Below, piece after piece: positions 46,441 to 58,713 of a stretch of 64,000 bases of DNA (position 1 is the stretch's first letter; every line of letters begins with the position of its first letter). Origin of the DNA: Zanthoxylum bungeanum. Lineage: Eukaryota > Streptophyta > Magnoliopsida > Sapindales > Rutaceae. The notes below the pieces were generated by a model. That model did not search any database and was not told the origin of the DNA. It saw only the letters and a list, made by a program, of their open reading frames with translations. Made by a program: the position numbers and the translations under genes. Location: NCBI GenBank assembly GCA_019454045.1, contig SKCR01007541.1, positions 31,321-95,320 on the forward strand, read 5' to 3'.

Positions 46441-47886
46441 TACGTTTAATATTAAAGTGAGGGTTTTTTGTAAATTGGCAACCAAATTATTATCTTTGAT
46501 TAGGTCTCATCATACACCTTAAACATGCATTCTAAAAGCAAAATAAGGCGTGATTAAATTTAATAATGATATACGGATAGATATATAATACAATTTGTTC
46601 CTAGAATAAATCACTCTCTCTTTCCTCTCTCTCGCTAGCAGTTTACATTCTTCTACCCAATTTCATAATATATAAAGAAACCCCATTTACATTAAGGGGA
46701 ATTGGTGAGAAGATAAATACAAAGAGAATATGAGGTGAAAGGCTGGACACGCATATTTAGAACAATTTCCAAAATTGCCCACACCCAACTAATATCCATC
46801 TGATACACATTATTTATACAAATACATCCAAGTATTGACTCAAAGCATGTTGTTCAATCAATCTAATCCAATTAATTAATCTTCAATTAATGACCATCCA
46901 ATATTCATACAATGATTTGATTTGCGCGAGTTCAACCCGTTTAAGAATAAATACTCAAAGTATATATTCTTGAATTATATCGAACTATAATTTTAAATCC
47001 AATTTAAATTGTATCCAATACTAATTCGTGTTTAATATCAAATTAAATAATTGCACTTATTTTAGTGTCTTTTAGACTTGGATTCCAAATCCAATCTAAA
47101 TGGGTCTCAAATGCTCAATTAGCATCCAATGTCAATTCAATTAAAGTCCAATGGGCTTTCAATTAATTATTTAGGCATGGACTTTGGCCATTATGGATCA
47201 AACCCAAAAATGCCAAGGCCCAATTAGGAATCACCCTATGCCAAAAATCAATTTAGGCCCAATTAAATTATTAAAGGCCCAAAAGTCATATTTGGACTTT
47301 ATGGAAATGGTTTTAGGCCCAATTGGATCCAACCCAATTGTCCAAAACTATATTTGGCCTAACCAAGCCCATTAGCCCAAATACAACAATTAAATTAGCA
47401 TAATATTCAAATATCATATTAATCCATTTAAAGTGTAATTAACACAATAAATCAATTAATCTAATATTTTCAAAATATAATTAATCTAATTAATCATGCT
47501 TAATTTTCCAATTCATGTCCATATAAATTGAAGCAAAATCAATTCTACAACAACATGCTTCAACTCACGGCAAAGGAAAGGAAATAATCATGCAATTTGA
47601 TTTCAATCCAATTAAATCAAAATTTAACATACATTTCATGCCAATTAACAAATCCAATTGTCAAATTTTCAAAAAATCACCATGAGCTTTCTAGGGTCAA
47701 GTTTCGGCCAAGGTAAGATAATTAGGGAAATTTTGATCCAATCAATTTTTTACAAATCCAATTTGCATAACTCTAAGTTATCATTATCCAACCATAACCA
47801 AACAATCAATTTTGAAAAATATATGCTCCAAGCAAATCCCAAAATTAAAGTCCATAAACCCTAGAAATCTAATCAAGTTTAGATAG

Positions 47887-47899
47887 GCTCTTGATACCA
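47887..47899 (-). other. Primer-binding site of copia A3
   Basis: TGGTATCAAGAGC on the minus strand, one base after the LTR end. It is close to the initiator methionine tRNA site. Confidence 0.88.
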
Positions 47900-47900
47900 T

Positions 47901-49635
47901 TGTTAGTGTGTCCTACACATCCCAAGGATCTCTAAACAAGATTAAAGTGTGAATTAAACAAGTAAGTTGCAGAAATACTTACATTGAACGGATGAAAATT
48001 TAAAAATTCCTTGAATGTAGAAACACCAAGCTTGAAATTGAGTTCCAAACACTTGGGTGAGTTTTCGTATCACCTTGTTCAACTCCTAAAGTGCTAGCTT
48101 TAATGGAAAAATTGAAACAAAAGTTTTCCTTAGAGAGTGAGAAGCAATCGGCCACAATGAGAAGAAGAGAGAAAAGGTTAATAGTAAAGTGTTTTGGTGG
48201 TTGTGTATAATAAATAATCCAATTACTTTTTGCCAACTACTTACATCACAAATAGTGACAAGTTGATGTAAGTTATGGGTCCCACCCAATTTCAATTCCA
48301 AATCTAAGTTGGCTTACACAACACACTTTGGGCCCAGGTTCGTTTAATCCGATTAAATGAATTTTCCGTCGCGACGTAATTAAATCCAATTTAATTAAAT
48401 AATAATGCCTAGCAAAATTATTACGAAAGTTGCTTACGAATTAATTCTAAATTAATTCGTTTGCTCGAATTAAAATCTAATTTTAATTCCGCATTGAAAT
48501 CCGATTTCAATTAATATATCCAATATATTATTTAATCGATTTTCTAAATTAATCGTGTTCTCTCTTCTAGACGAATTAATTCTTGCCGCAATTAATCCCA
48601 TATTAATTTTTCTCTCATATTAATCCCAGATTAATTCTGTTAGAGTCAAATGTCATTGGTGAATCTTTGGGAAGCGACCCAAGAGATCCCTGGATATGTA
48701 GGCAGTAAATATGCTCATCGGATATCCGAACACGTGCGTACCATGTACCATGTTCGCACCGATTTACAAGACATGGTTGGCTTCTAGTAAAGCACTGTGC
48801 CTACCCAATTCTCCAGAAATATTCAACGAAGAATATATAATCTGTATTAGGCATAGAATATAAAGTATTGTGTAATACAATCCAGTATCAGATGTAACAT
48901 GCTAGGCCTAGGGTTGGAATTGTGTCTGCCCCGTACGAAGCATATATCGGATCCCGCGTAACTAGTCTCTGTAATCGGATAATCATGACCTAGTCATACT
49001 ATCCCAATAGCTACAGCATTCAAGAGTACTAGTACCGTATCTTGTGTGATCATCATCTCCATATGACTGAAGTGATACTCCCATCTTGACATCACACCCA
49101 ATACACTACGATTCTCAGTAAACCCAACAGAGGCGTACACAGAACCTGTTAAAGCTCCGGACGACCAAAACCAAAGTATACTGATTGTTGCAAGTATTAG
49201 CGATGCAAGTCTCAAGTTAAAGACCACATACACCTACCCTGATTCGGATTCCCAAAGACACATAGTCATACTACCAATGGGATTCCGAGGGGTCTATCCA
49301 GAGCGAAGCTATTCCCGGTCCAACGGCTAACAGAACCTCTTATCACACTTGCATAAGTATCCAATACTTAAATGTATGAGAACTATGCCGTTAAGCTTCC
49401 ATAACTAGTCTATTTCGCATTATCGATGTCCAGTCTCGATAATACTATGACTATGGATATTTAATGATTAAATCATTCGTTGATTAATACTGTCTCATAT
49501 CTTATTAATCTGATTTAACCATATGGACTTTTATCATTTATATATCCAAGTAATCCAATTACAAAATGATAAAGTAGCAATTTCTTTTATCACATAGTTA
49601 ATTTGTATAATGTTATGGGTCATAATTGTCCAACA
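47901..49635 (-). repeat. LTR of copia A3 (about 1.74 kb)
   Basis: It starts TGTTGGACAATTATGACCC and ends GTAGGACACACTAACA beside the primer site. It is collinear with 5131-7103 and 26668-28617. Confidence 0.88.
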
Positions 49636-50886
49636 AAATGTTAACCGTAGAAGTGAGAGAAATGGTAGAGATTATATTATCTTACACAAGCCAACTAATC
49701 TTGTTACTAAGCATCTAATGCTTTCTTGCAATGGCCAACACAAAAATGTGAATGTCATACCAAATCATAAGAAATGATAAGCTAAAGACAAGGACTTTGT
49801 CATTAACCATCCAATGCTTTCTTTCAATGGCAAACACATAAATGTGTAGGCCATACCAAAGCATAAAAATGGATTAGCTAATGACAAAACTATTAGGTGT
49901 ATACATGCCACCTAACAGACATAATAAATTGGAGAGCATGGCAAGCCATATGGTTTTGTCTCCAAGGTAAATAAAAATCGCTATCTTAATAATGATTAAA
50001 TTACCTTCAATTATGTTACAGTAATTATCTAATAATTATTACTAACTTGATTATCTCATAATCAAGACATGATTATCTCATAATCAACAATTCTAGAAAA
50101 CATTAAGTTAAACTAATTTAACATAGTTTTCATTTGTGACAATAAATATTATAATCTCATTAGACAATCTAATTATATTAGGTTTGCTACAGTTAATTGA
50201 GCTAGCACGGGGACCAAATGGACCTACGGTTCCGAGCTCCAATAATTCTGAAATATTAATTAAACTCTTTAATCAAATATTACGAATTATTAACTCCGCG
50301 TTATTCCACTAAAAACTCGAAGTTGAACTCTCGTTACCATAGAAGGATAAAATAAACCGAACATCTTCGGTGTCAATCGATATAGTCATTACATATAGAT
50401 ATAGCCCTTAACGAATATCTCATAAATAAAGTCGGGTCAAAAGTCCGTTAAACCCCTCTAAATATTTTGTCTCTTAACCACCATTGATTCTATAATGATC
50501 AATTAATTCATAACAATTATGAATATAAAACTTCTATTCATAATAGAAAAGTCGAACGCTCAAAGTGTTCAAGTCCCGAATCAACTCTTAAAATATATAT
50601 TCTTCTGCTTCTCAAAAGAATGAGTGAGTTTCATATCTATGTAAAATGTTCCCTAGCTACACACCAAACTATATCCCCAAAATATGTAGTTATTGGTCGG
50701 GAATACAACACCAACCTCACCCTAGTAAATCAAACGACATAGTCTGTCATGTAGGAGTTCGTAGTACACTCAAGATTAAGATCAAATCCATATGACCATC
50801 TATTAGATAAAATGAATTTCTTTGGTTAACAGATATTAAAAGAAATGAATTTTTAGTTCCAGTCCTATATGATCTCATCATACAAT
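49636..50886 (-). repeat. copia family-B LTR, second piece (minus strand)
   Basis: It continues the LTR that starts at 53628, after the solo family-C LTR inserted within it. It matches 59060 to about 60070 of the plus-strand family-B LTR (for example the CATGCTCTCCAATAATTTATG region) and is cut at 49636 by copia A3. Confidence 0.85.
50882..50886. repeat. Target-site duplication, right copy (minus-strand reading ATTGT)
   Basis: The five bases flanking the 3' end of the solo LTR. They are identical to those at 53290-53294, and the uninterrupted family-B LTR has a single ATTGT at the matching place (near 59045). Confidence 0.88.
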
Positions 50887-53289
50887 TGAAGGGGTTATTT
50901 AGGGGGTGAATCCGGTAACGCAGCGGAAGCGGTGAAAATCCGATTTTCAGATTTCAAAAATTTTTCTTGGATTAATTAAATAAACATATTTATTTAATTA
51001 CCCAATAATCAAATTATGAAACAAAATTTCAAATGAATCATATTCAAGTGAAATTACCAAATTACCCTTATATGGTATTTTGTCCATTTTAGTCCGAAAT
51101 TGATCCAATCAATTTTGAATGATTCTAAATCATTTCTAAGATGAACTTAGCATGTTCAAAACATCAAAACACCAAAGCAACCAAAATCCCCAATTTTTGA
51201 TGCCAAAGCCGAATGCACCATTTGGTGCCCAAATTGACCATTTGGTCATTTCATGCTTCAAAACTCATCCAAATGAAATCCAATCAACATGAAACTTTGC
51301 ATGCATCATATACACACCACAAAATGCTCACATATATGAAAAGCCCCAAATTTGGAATTAGTTAAGAACCCTAATTTTTCAATTTCCACAAAATGGACAA
51401 ATTAGGCCATTTACATTAAATCAATTACTTCAATCATCATTCTTCCATCCAATTCAAGTCTCAACACAATGAATAACTCAAGATAAATCTAGGTAATTAA
51501 GAGTGGGTCAACAACTCTAGATAGCAACATGGTTTCATAAACCTTAAAAGAATGTTTACAACTACACTAGTTACAAACTTCCATCATCTTACATGTTTTA
51601 ACACCTTCACCAAAACTTCCATCAACAAAAACCACAAAGAACAAAGAAGGAAATAACCTAAGGATATCATATATTGAAGCCTAGATCCTAAGGAACAATT
51701 TCCTTACTAATAGTAAGTTGAAAAAACTTACTAAAATCAAGCTTTCCTTTGATCTTTCTTTCTTTCTCAAGCTTCCTTTAGGTTTCTTCAATGGTGTTTG
51801 TTTTGATAAAGTGTATTAGGTTAACATTAAATGAAATGAAAACAATATATACTTGTAACATTTCCACCTTGGCCGAAATTCAAAGCCAAATACAAGAAAT
51901 TGTAATTTCAATTTCATTTCAATTATCATTATATCAACTTGCACAAATATCTTATAAACTACTTTATTAGATATTTATTTTGGTCAACAAATGCAACTAA
52001 TGTCATTTAATTTAAATATCCTAATGTAAGATATTTATATTTTAATTAATTTAATCATTTAACAATTAAATAATTAATTAATTAATCAAATACAAATATA
52101 TTAAATATATGTATAATATTTACATTAAATATTAAAAACATATATTCATTTAGGAAATAAGTCAAATAACTCATTTTACTATTAATTAATGTGTATTTAA
52201 ATTAATCAAGTATTAAATGTAAAACACAATAATTAGGAAATGACTATCTAGTCTCTTTAGCATGTATCTTGCGTTTAACCATTAAACGACTTTATAAATA
52301 ATCAATATTATTTATTTATGTTGCTCTAGTGCTCAACGAGTATGTTTCATTATTGAGACTCTCTAGGTTCAGGTATATCCGTCACAAAATCTAATTTCGT
52401 GTCCATAATCTATCCACCCGTAGATTATGACGATCACGGATAATCTCGCTGAACCATACAGGTCGAGGTCATCGCAAATGTATAATTCCTCCGTCACAGG
52501 TATCCGGATAAATCCCAGAGATATAGATATAAACTTCAAATCTCTATCGAGATTATCCAGTCGACTATTCTATTAGCAATCTCGAAAGAATGTTTAGAAC
52601 TAGCTTCTAAACTTTACCACGGGCCCATGGTTTTATCTGATTGCTAATCATATGGACTACTATGCTCTGGTACACAGAACTGACGGATCATATCTTGATA
52701 CACATAGGACACCCTGAGGATCTATCTACACACCCAACGAACAGGCAGAGGTCTGATCTAAATAGATCGGTGACGTGACTGCCGTCTAAGTGTAGAAGAT
52801 GTCTCATGTGCCCACAATGGCATCTCAAGTCTAAGAATCACAAGTGCTACTCAACCCAAGAAGATTCTTATTGACGCTGGTGTACCATCCATTAAGAATC
52901 TTCGGTGAGTCATTCAGTGTTTATATCCGCTATAAACACCTACACGTCTATACTAGTCTCCAAGACTTATGGTTCATTGAGAAACCATTGGAATCATATA
53001 TTCCAGTATACGACATGTACCGGTCTCAACGGGTTTACTATACTGACCAAGTAGTGTAAACCTTGACCAGGAACTGTCTGAGAATGACAACGTCATGATA
53101 CATCTCAATGTCCGTTGCGACGCTTTTGCAACTGTATCATGACTAATCATTCTAGGGTCATTACGTCTTTCCATATATAAGAATAGATTATATTAAGAAA
53201 CTGCATATATTATTCATAATAATAATGTTTTACAGAAGTTTTAACAGAAATACAACCGTGAATTGGCGCTATGAGCACCAACCCCAACA
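50887..53289 (-). repeat. Solo LTR of copia family C (2403 bp), complete
   Basis: It begins TGTTGGGGTTGGTGCTCATAGC at 53289 and ends ACCCCTTCA at 50887, with the 5-base duplication ATTGT on both sides. No internal sequence remains, so the element was reduced to one LTR by recombination between its LTRs. It is the reference copy for setting family-C LTR ends here. Confidence 0.93.
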
Positions 53290-53628
53290 ACAATGTGCCT
53301 TCATTCCCATGTCACTACATGAATTATCCCGAATCAAGGTCGTCATACATGTATAGAATGGACCGCAGCTATAGATAAACCACAAACAAAGTACTCTCTT
53401 TGTTTGCTCTCTACGGACTATTTAGATTGCTAATTCCAGACTTAAATCCTCTTATGCATCAAACATACACTAAGTCTGAAGGTACAAGAGTAATCAAGGT
53501 AAACAAGACAATTGGACAATATGCGATATAAATCAAACAACTTTGATAAAATGAATAATACATTTATTATTATTACAGTAATCATTTTCGTTTACAATAC
53601 ATGAAGCTTTAGGACATAAATCCCAACA
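53290..53628 (-). repeat. copia family-B LTR, first piece (minus strand)
   Basis: It begins TGTTGGGATTTATGTCCTAAAGC at 53628, matching 58714 onward on the plus strand. It is interrupted at 53290 by the solo LTR. Confidence 0.88.
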
Positions 53629-54778
53629 ATAACATGTTAACATGCATGATATTCTACTCATAAAATATGATTTTATGTAATTTAAAAAGTTAAATTAGAA
53701 TATGAGATGCATGCAAATGGATTAATAGGTTTAAAAGGTTTAAAAATTACGAATTCAAGTTTTAATACAAATGGACCTTATGAGTACATTATTTTCCTTG
53801 GTATACCGGATGGAAACCCGGACATAAATTACATAGCCAATTTTGAATGGACGGTAATATGGTCTGCATTTGGAATACAATACCACGTACCTTTGGAATA
53901 AATAATGTGTTTTTATCAATTAAATGGTTTAATAACATTTGGTCTGTTCGTTGAATTCTATATTTTAAAACCTATTAGTGGACTAATGATTTAATAGTAA
54001 ATGATTATATCACTATAAGCAACTCTATTGAATTAGTTTAATTAAGTAAATGGTTAGTAGAGACTAATCAGGATTAGTGAATAAAATTTTAAGAGTTAAA
54101 ATTAATTAGATCACTAATAATCCACTAGTATTAATAAGGTTATGTTTTTAGCTGAGCGTAATCTTAATACATTAAGAAACTAGTGTGATAGAAACCTTAC
54201 ACTTTCTAATAGTGAGTGAGAGAGGGGTATACCATAATATATCTCACGATCTCCATTGTTATCCAGAAACATGAGATTCAAAAGGCGCCTTGAGACGGCT
54301 TTGCTCCCGTCCCCCTACGGATGGTGTCTATTTTGGGTCAATATCATGTTTGGATTCCGAGAGGATAGGGACTTTAGATGTATCTAGTGATTTGACCTAC
54401 CTTACGGCGGCGCTTCACTAGTTAAGTCCAAAGGTTCCGAAATAATGGGTCACACTTATAAAGGAATGATTAAGTTGTTAATCAAAGCTTTCTTGATCAA
54501 AATGACGGTAGTTGATTGATATAGGAATAAGAATTCTTTCATATATATATATATATATATTAATCAATTGAGAAAGTCTCAATCTATCATGCTAATACTT
54601 TACCTACCCTACGGCGCCACTTATTTGTGGGATGATAGATAACCGAGGCATAGTAATTCTTTTAGGTTTCTAATTCATTATACATTAATCATACATCATG
54701 TTTAATTGTATGCATAAATGTTTGACAATTTTAATATGCGATGAATGAATGTTGAATGCGTGTTTATTATTTTTCAGC
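53629..54778 (+). other. Leader of copia B1
   Basis: No gene. It contains copy 2 of the 98-bp block (53800-53897), a TA run near 54540-54560, and a repeated CCTACCxTACGGCG motif near 54400 and 54605. Confidence 0.6.
53800..53897 (+). repeat. 98-bp conserved block, copy 2 (in copia B1 leader)
   Basis: GGTATACCGGATGGAAAC through GACATAAATT and ATGGACGGTAATA to ACCACGTACCT. It can be read as an open frame here (GIPDGNPDINYIANFEWTV), but copy 1 has a stop in that frame. Confidence 0.88.
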
Positions 54779-55590
54779 CATGGCATATGCAATTATCTCA
54801 ATTCTCAAATAAAAAAATTGATTGGGGAAAATTATGTTAAATGGAAAAGTGAATTGAATGCTATTTTGATCTGCGAAGACCTTAAATTTATCCTAATGGA
54901 GGAATAACCTCCTGAGCTAGCACCTAATGCTTGCAGAGCTGCACGCAATGCCTGTAATAACTGGATTAAGGCCGATGAGAAAGCTCATAGTTAATTGATA
55001 GCTTCCATGTCTGAGGTTCTTACTGCACAACATCAGCCTATGGCGACAGCATTATTGATTATGCAGTCTTTACAAAACATGTTTGGGCAGCCTTCAAAGT
55101 GGGCACAACATGAGGCTATTGCCTCTATATTGACCGTTAGGATGAAGGAAGGTACATCAATCTGAGACCATATTTTGAGGATGATGTCTCATCTAAATAT
55201 GGATGAAACCCATGGTGCACGTATCAATGTGCAAAGCCAGGTGACCATGATCATGGAAACACTTCCTAAGAGTTTCATGCAGTTTAAAAGCTACTGTTCT
55301 ATGAATAAGTTGACTTTTATGTTGACTGAACTGCTAAATGAGCTCATCAATTATGAGTCCATGATGATGGGTTCTCGTAGGTCCAATGCTGAAGCAAATG
55401 TTGCCGAATCTTCTAAATCTGCAAAGAAAAATAAGAAAGGCAATTGGAAGGCAAAGGCAAAGCCAATGAAGAAGAAAAACAACAAAGGCTCTAAAGGTGT
55501 CATTGCCAAAGGAAAATGTTTCCATTGTGAACAACAAGGGCATTGGAAAAAGAATTGTCCAAAATACCTAGCTGAGCTTAAGGAGAAAAA
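54779..55590 (+). pseudogene. copia B1 gag
   Basis: Starts near the ATG at 54779 with one early frame change, then reads KLIGENYVKWKSELNAILIC, the usual opening of copia Gag (UBN2-type). Stops occur near 54905, 54993 and 55163. The last part is open (55175-55690), with MSHLNMDETHGARINVQSQV, a lysine-rich stretch, and an intact zinc knuckle CFHCEQQGHWKKNC at about 55519-55560. In a working element this packages genomic RNA. Confidence 0.85.
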
Positions 55591-58500
55591 TAATACAGGT
55601 AAATATGATTTACTTGTTATTGAGTCTCTTTTAATGGAGGATGATAAATCTGCTTGGATTGTTGATTCTGGTGCCACTAACCATGTTTGATGTTCTTTGC
55701 AGCTACTTGATTCATGAAAGGACCTTGCTGAATGTAGCTTTACCATGAGAGTTGGGGCAGATGATGCTGTTTCAGCTAGAGCAATGGAAGTTTCCAAATT
55801 AAACTTTAATAACAATTATTTGTGTTTGAATGATGTGCTTTATATTCTCGGTTTTCACAAGAATTTAATTTATGTAACAAAACTTATGGAATGTGATTTT
55901 TCTATTTCATTTAATAATAAGTCAATTATTATTAGTAGAAATGGATTAAATATATGAACATGAAACTCCAAAAATAATTTATATGTGTTAAGGCCGTTAA
56001 CACATGAATCACTGTTTAATACTGAAATGTTTAAGATTGAAAGATCTAAAACTAAATGGCAAAAGATTTCTCAAGATGGTACTTATCTATGGCACTTTAG
56101 ACTTGGTCACATTAACCTTGACCGGATAGATAGATTAATTAAGAATGGAGTTTTAAACCAGTTAAAACTTGGTACTTTACATGTCTGCAAATCTTGTTTA
56201 GAATGTAAAATGACTAAGAGACCTTTTACTGAAAAAGGGATAAGAGCCCAAGAAACATTTGAGCTAATACATTCGGATGTTTGTGGACCGATTAATGTAA
56301 AAGCCTGAGGAGGTTATTAATACTTCGTCACTTTCATTGACGATTATTCTAGATATGGGTATGTTTACCTAATGTAGCACAAGTCAGATATATTTGAAAA
56401 GTTCAAAGAATATCGTGCTGAGGTTGAGAACCAATTAGGTAAAAGCATCAAAATTCTACGATCTGATCTTGGAGGAGAATAACTTGATAGAGACTTCGAG
56501 GAATTCTTAGTTGAGCATGGAATTATTTCACAGCTCACATTACCTAAAACACCACAACAAAATGGTGTTGCATAAAAGAGAAATCGGACCCTACTATACA
56601 TGATAAGATCAATGTTTAGTTATAACACTCTACCTAGTTATTCTAGGGGTATGCATTGGAAATAGCGATGTATATCCTGAATGTAGTTCCTTCTAAGTCT
56701 GTTCCTATGACTTCCTTAGAGTTTTGGAATGGTCGTAAAGCTAGTTTGTGACATTTTCGCATATGGGGGTGTCCAACACATGTGCTAAAGAACAAGACTC
56801 CTAAGTTGGAACCATGTTCACAGGTGTGCTTATTTGTAGGTTATCCTAAGGAAACTAGAGGTGGATTCTTTTACAGTCCATATCATAATAAAGTATTTGT
56901 GTAGACAAATGCTACATTTCTTAAGAATGATTATATGACAGAGAGTTCAAACATCGAAGTAAAGTTTTACTTGAGGACTTACTTGCTGGTACGACCAGTA
57001 AACCATTATCAAATATTGACAAAGACATAACACCTTCTACATCTGAAAGTCAGATGCAAGTTTATAAGGATACCATACCACCTAGATGTAGAGGGAGGGT
57101 TGTACGACAACCTGAACGCTATCTAGGAAATTGAGAGGTGCAAGTTTGTTGCATCTTGTGATGGTATAGATGATCTATTGACCTATTGTAGTGCAATAGA
57201 AGATATTGATAAAGAGGAATGGCTTAAAGCCATGAACCTCGAGATGGATTCTATGTACTCTAACTCAGTCTGGAAACTTGTAGACCAACCTGATAGAGTA
57301 AAACTCATAAGTTACAAGTGGATCTACAAGAGAAAAAGAGGAATAGATGGGAAAGTACAGACTTTTAAGGCTATGCTAGTGGCAAAGGGGTTATACCCAG
57401 AAAGAGAGAGTGGATTATATAGAGACTTTCTCGCCAGTAGCCATGCTTAAATCCATCAGGATTCTTCTTTCCATTGCCGCATATTATGACTTTGAGATTT
57501 GGAAAATGGACTTCAAGACTGCATTCTTGAATGGAAATCTTGATGAAAGTATCTATATGGTACAACCAGAGGGGTTCATAACTCAAGGTCAGGAGCAAAA
57601 AGTTTGCAAGTTGCAAGGGTCCATTTACGGGCTTAAGTAAGCATCTAGATCTTGGAACATAAGGTTTGATACTACGATCAAGTCTTATAACTTTGAGCAG
57701 AACATCGATGAGCCTTCTGTCTACAAGCGTATCAATGATGGTAAGGTGGTTTTCCTTGTATTATACGTCGATAATATTTTACTCATTGGAATGATGTAAA
57801 GATATTATCGAACATGAAAATCTGGCTAGCTAACCAATTCCAAATGAAAGATTTTGGAGAGGCAAGTTATATACTTGGGATCCAGATCATTTGGGATCGC
57901 AAGAAACGACTGTTAGCAATGTCTCAAGCAACTTATATCGACAAGATTCTTGTGTGATTTGGTATGCAGAATTCCAAGAAAGTTAATTTATCTTTCAAGC
58001 ATGAAATTCATTTGTCTAAGGAACAGTCTTCGAAGACACCTCAATGAGTTGGGGAGATGAGACATATTTCATATGCTTCAGTTGTTGGAAGTCTTATGTA
58101 TGTTATGTTATGCACAAGATCGGACATCTGCTTTGCAGTGGGGTGAAACATATTCTCAAGTATCTTAGGAGAATGAGAAATTATATCTTGTATATTCAAG
58201 TCAGAATATGATCCTGAAATGATATAATGACTCTGATTTTCAGACGGATGTCGATTCTAGGAAATCAACATCTGGATCAGTGTTCACCCTAGGTGGTGGG
58301 GCTATAATATGGAAGAGCATAAAGCAATCTTGTATTGTTGACCCCACCATGGAGGCTGAATATGTTGCAGCTTGTGAAGCAGCTAAGGAAGCAGTCTGGA
58401 TCCATAAGTTCTTGGCAGATCTGGAAGTTATTCCAGATATGGATAAACCATTCACACTTTATTACAATAATAGTGGTGCAGTGACAAATTCCAAAGAACC

Positions 58501-58699
58501 AAGAAGACACAAGAGGGGTAAGCATATTGAGCGAAAATTTCACCTCATCAGGGAGATAGTGCAGAGAGGAGAAGTCGTTGTCACACAGATTGTATCCGCA
58601 AACAACTTGGCTGATCCGTTTGCAAAGACCTTATCGGCTAAAGTTTTTGAAGGTCGCCTAAAGGGTTTAGGATTACATGACATGTCCCATTTTCTCTAG
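55591..58699 (+). pseudogene. copia B1 pol (protease, integrase, RT, RNase H)
   Basis: Protease: AWIVDSGATNHV with the catalytic DSGA, then a stop. GAG-pre-integrase: LWHFRLGHINLDRIDRLIKN (about 56090) and CKSCLECKMTKRPF. Integrase core: FVTFIDDYSRYGYVYL (about 56330), ILRSDLGGE (about 56460) and TPQQNGVA (about 56550). RT: WIYKRKRGIDGKVQTFKAML (57310), KTAFLNGNLDESIYMVQPEG (57515), and a catalytic box changed from YVDD to YVDN (about 57765). RNase H: DPTMEAEYVAACEAAKEAVW (about 58340), with an end DMSHFL at 58699. One frame holds to about 56600 with at least eight stops; frames shift near 56640, 57160 and 57420. All main domains are recognisable but none can be made whole. Confidence 0.9.
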
Positions 58700-58700
58700 T

Positions 58701-58713
58701 TCAAGTGGGAGAT
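58701..58713 (+). other. Polypurine tract of copia B1
   Basis: TCAAGTGGGAGAT, directly after the pol end and before the LTR start. Confidence 0.85.

Larger units (their letters stand above)
46441..49635 (-). mobile_element. copia family A3: LTR plus leader only
   Basis: On the minus strand: a complete family-A LTR (49635-47901), a primer site and 1.45 kb of leader that ends at 46441 before gag would start. Like A2 it has no coding region. Its leader pairs with positions 1-745 of A1. It cuts off the family-B LTR at 49636. Confidence 0.88.

Noticed and set aside
53800..53897. 98-bp block as a conserved small protein-coding exon
   Set aside because: The same frame has a stop in copy 1, and the copies sit in non-coding LTR or leader sequence; kept as a nucleotide-level finding instead.
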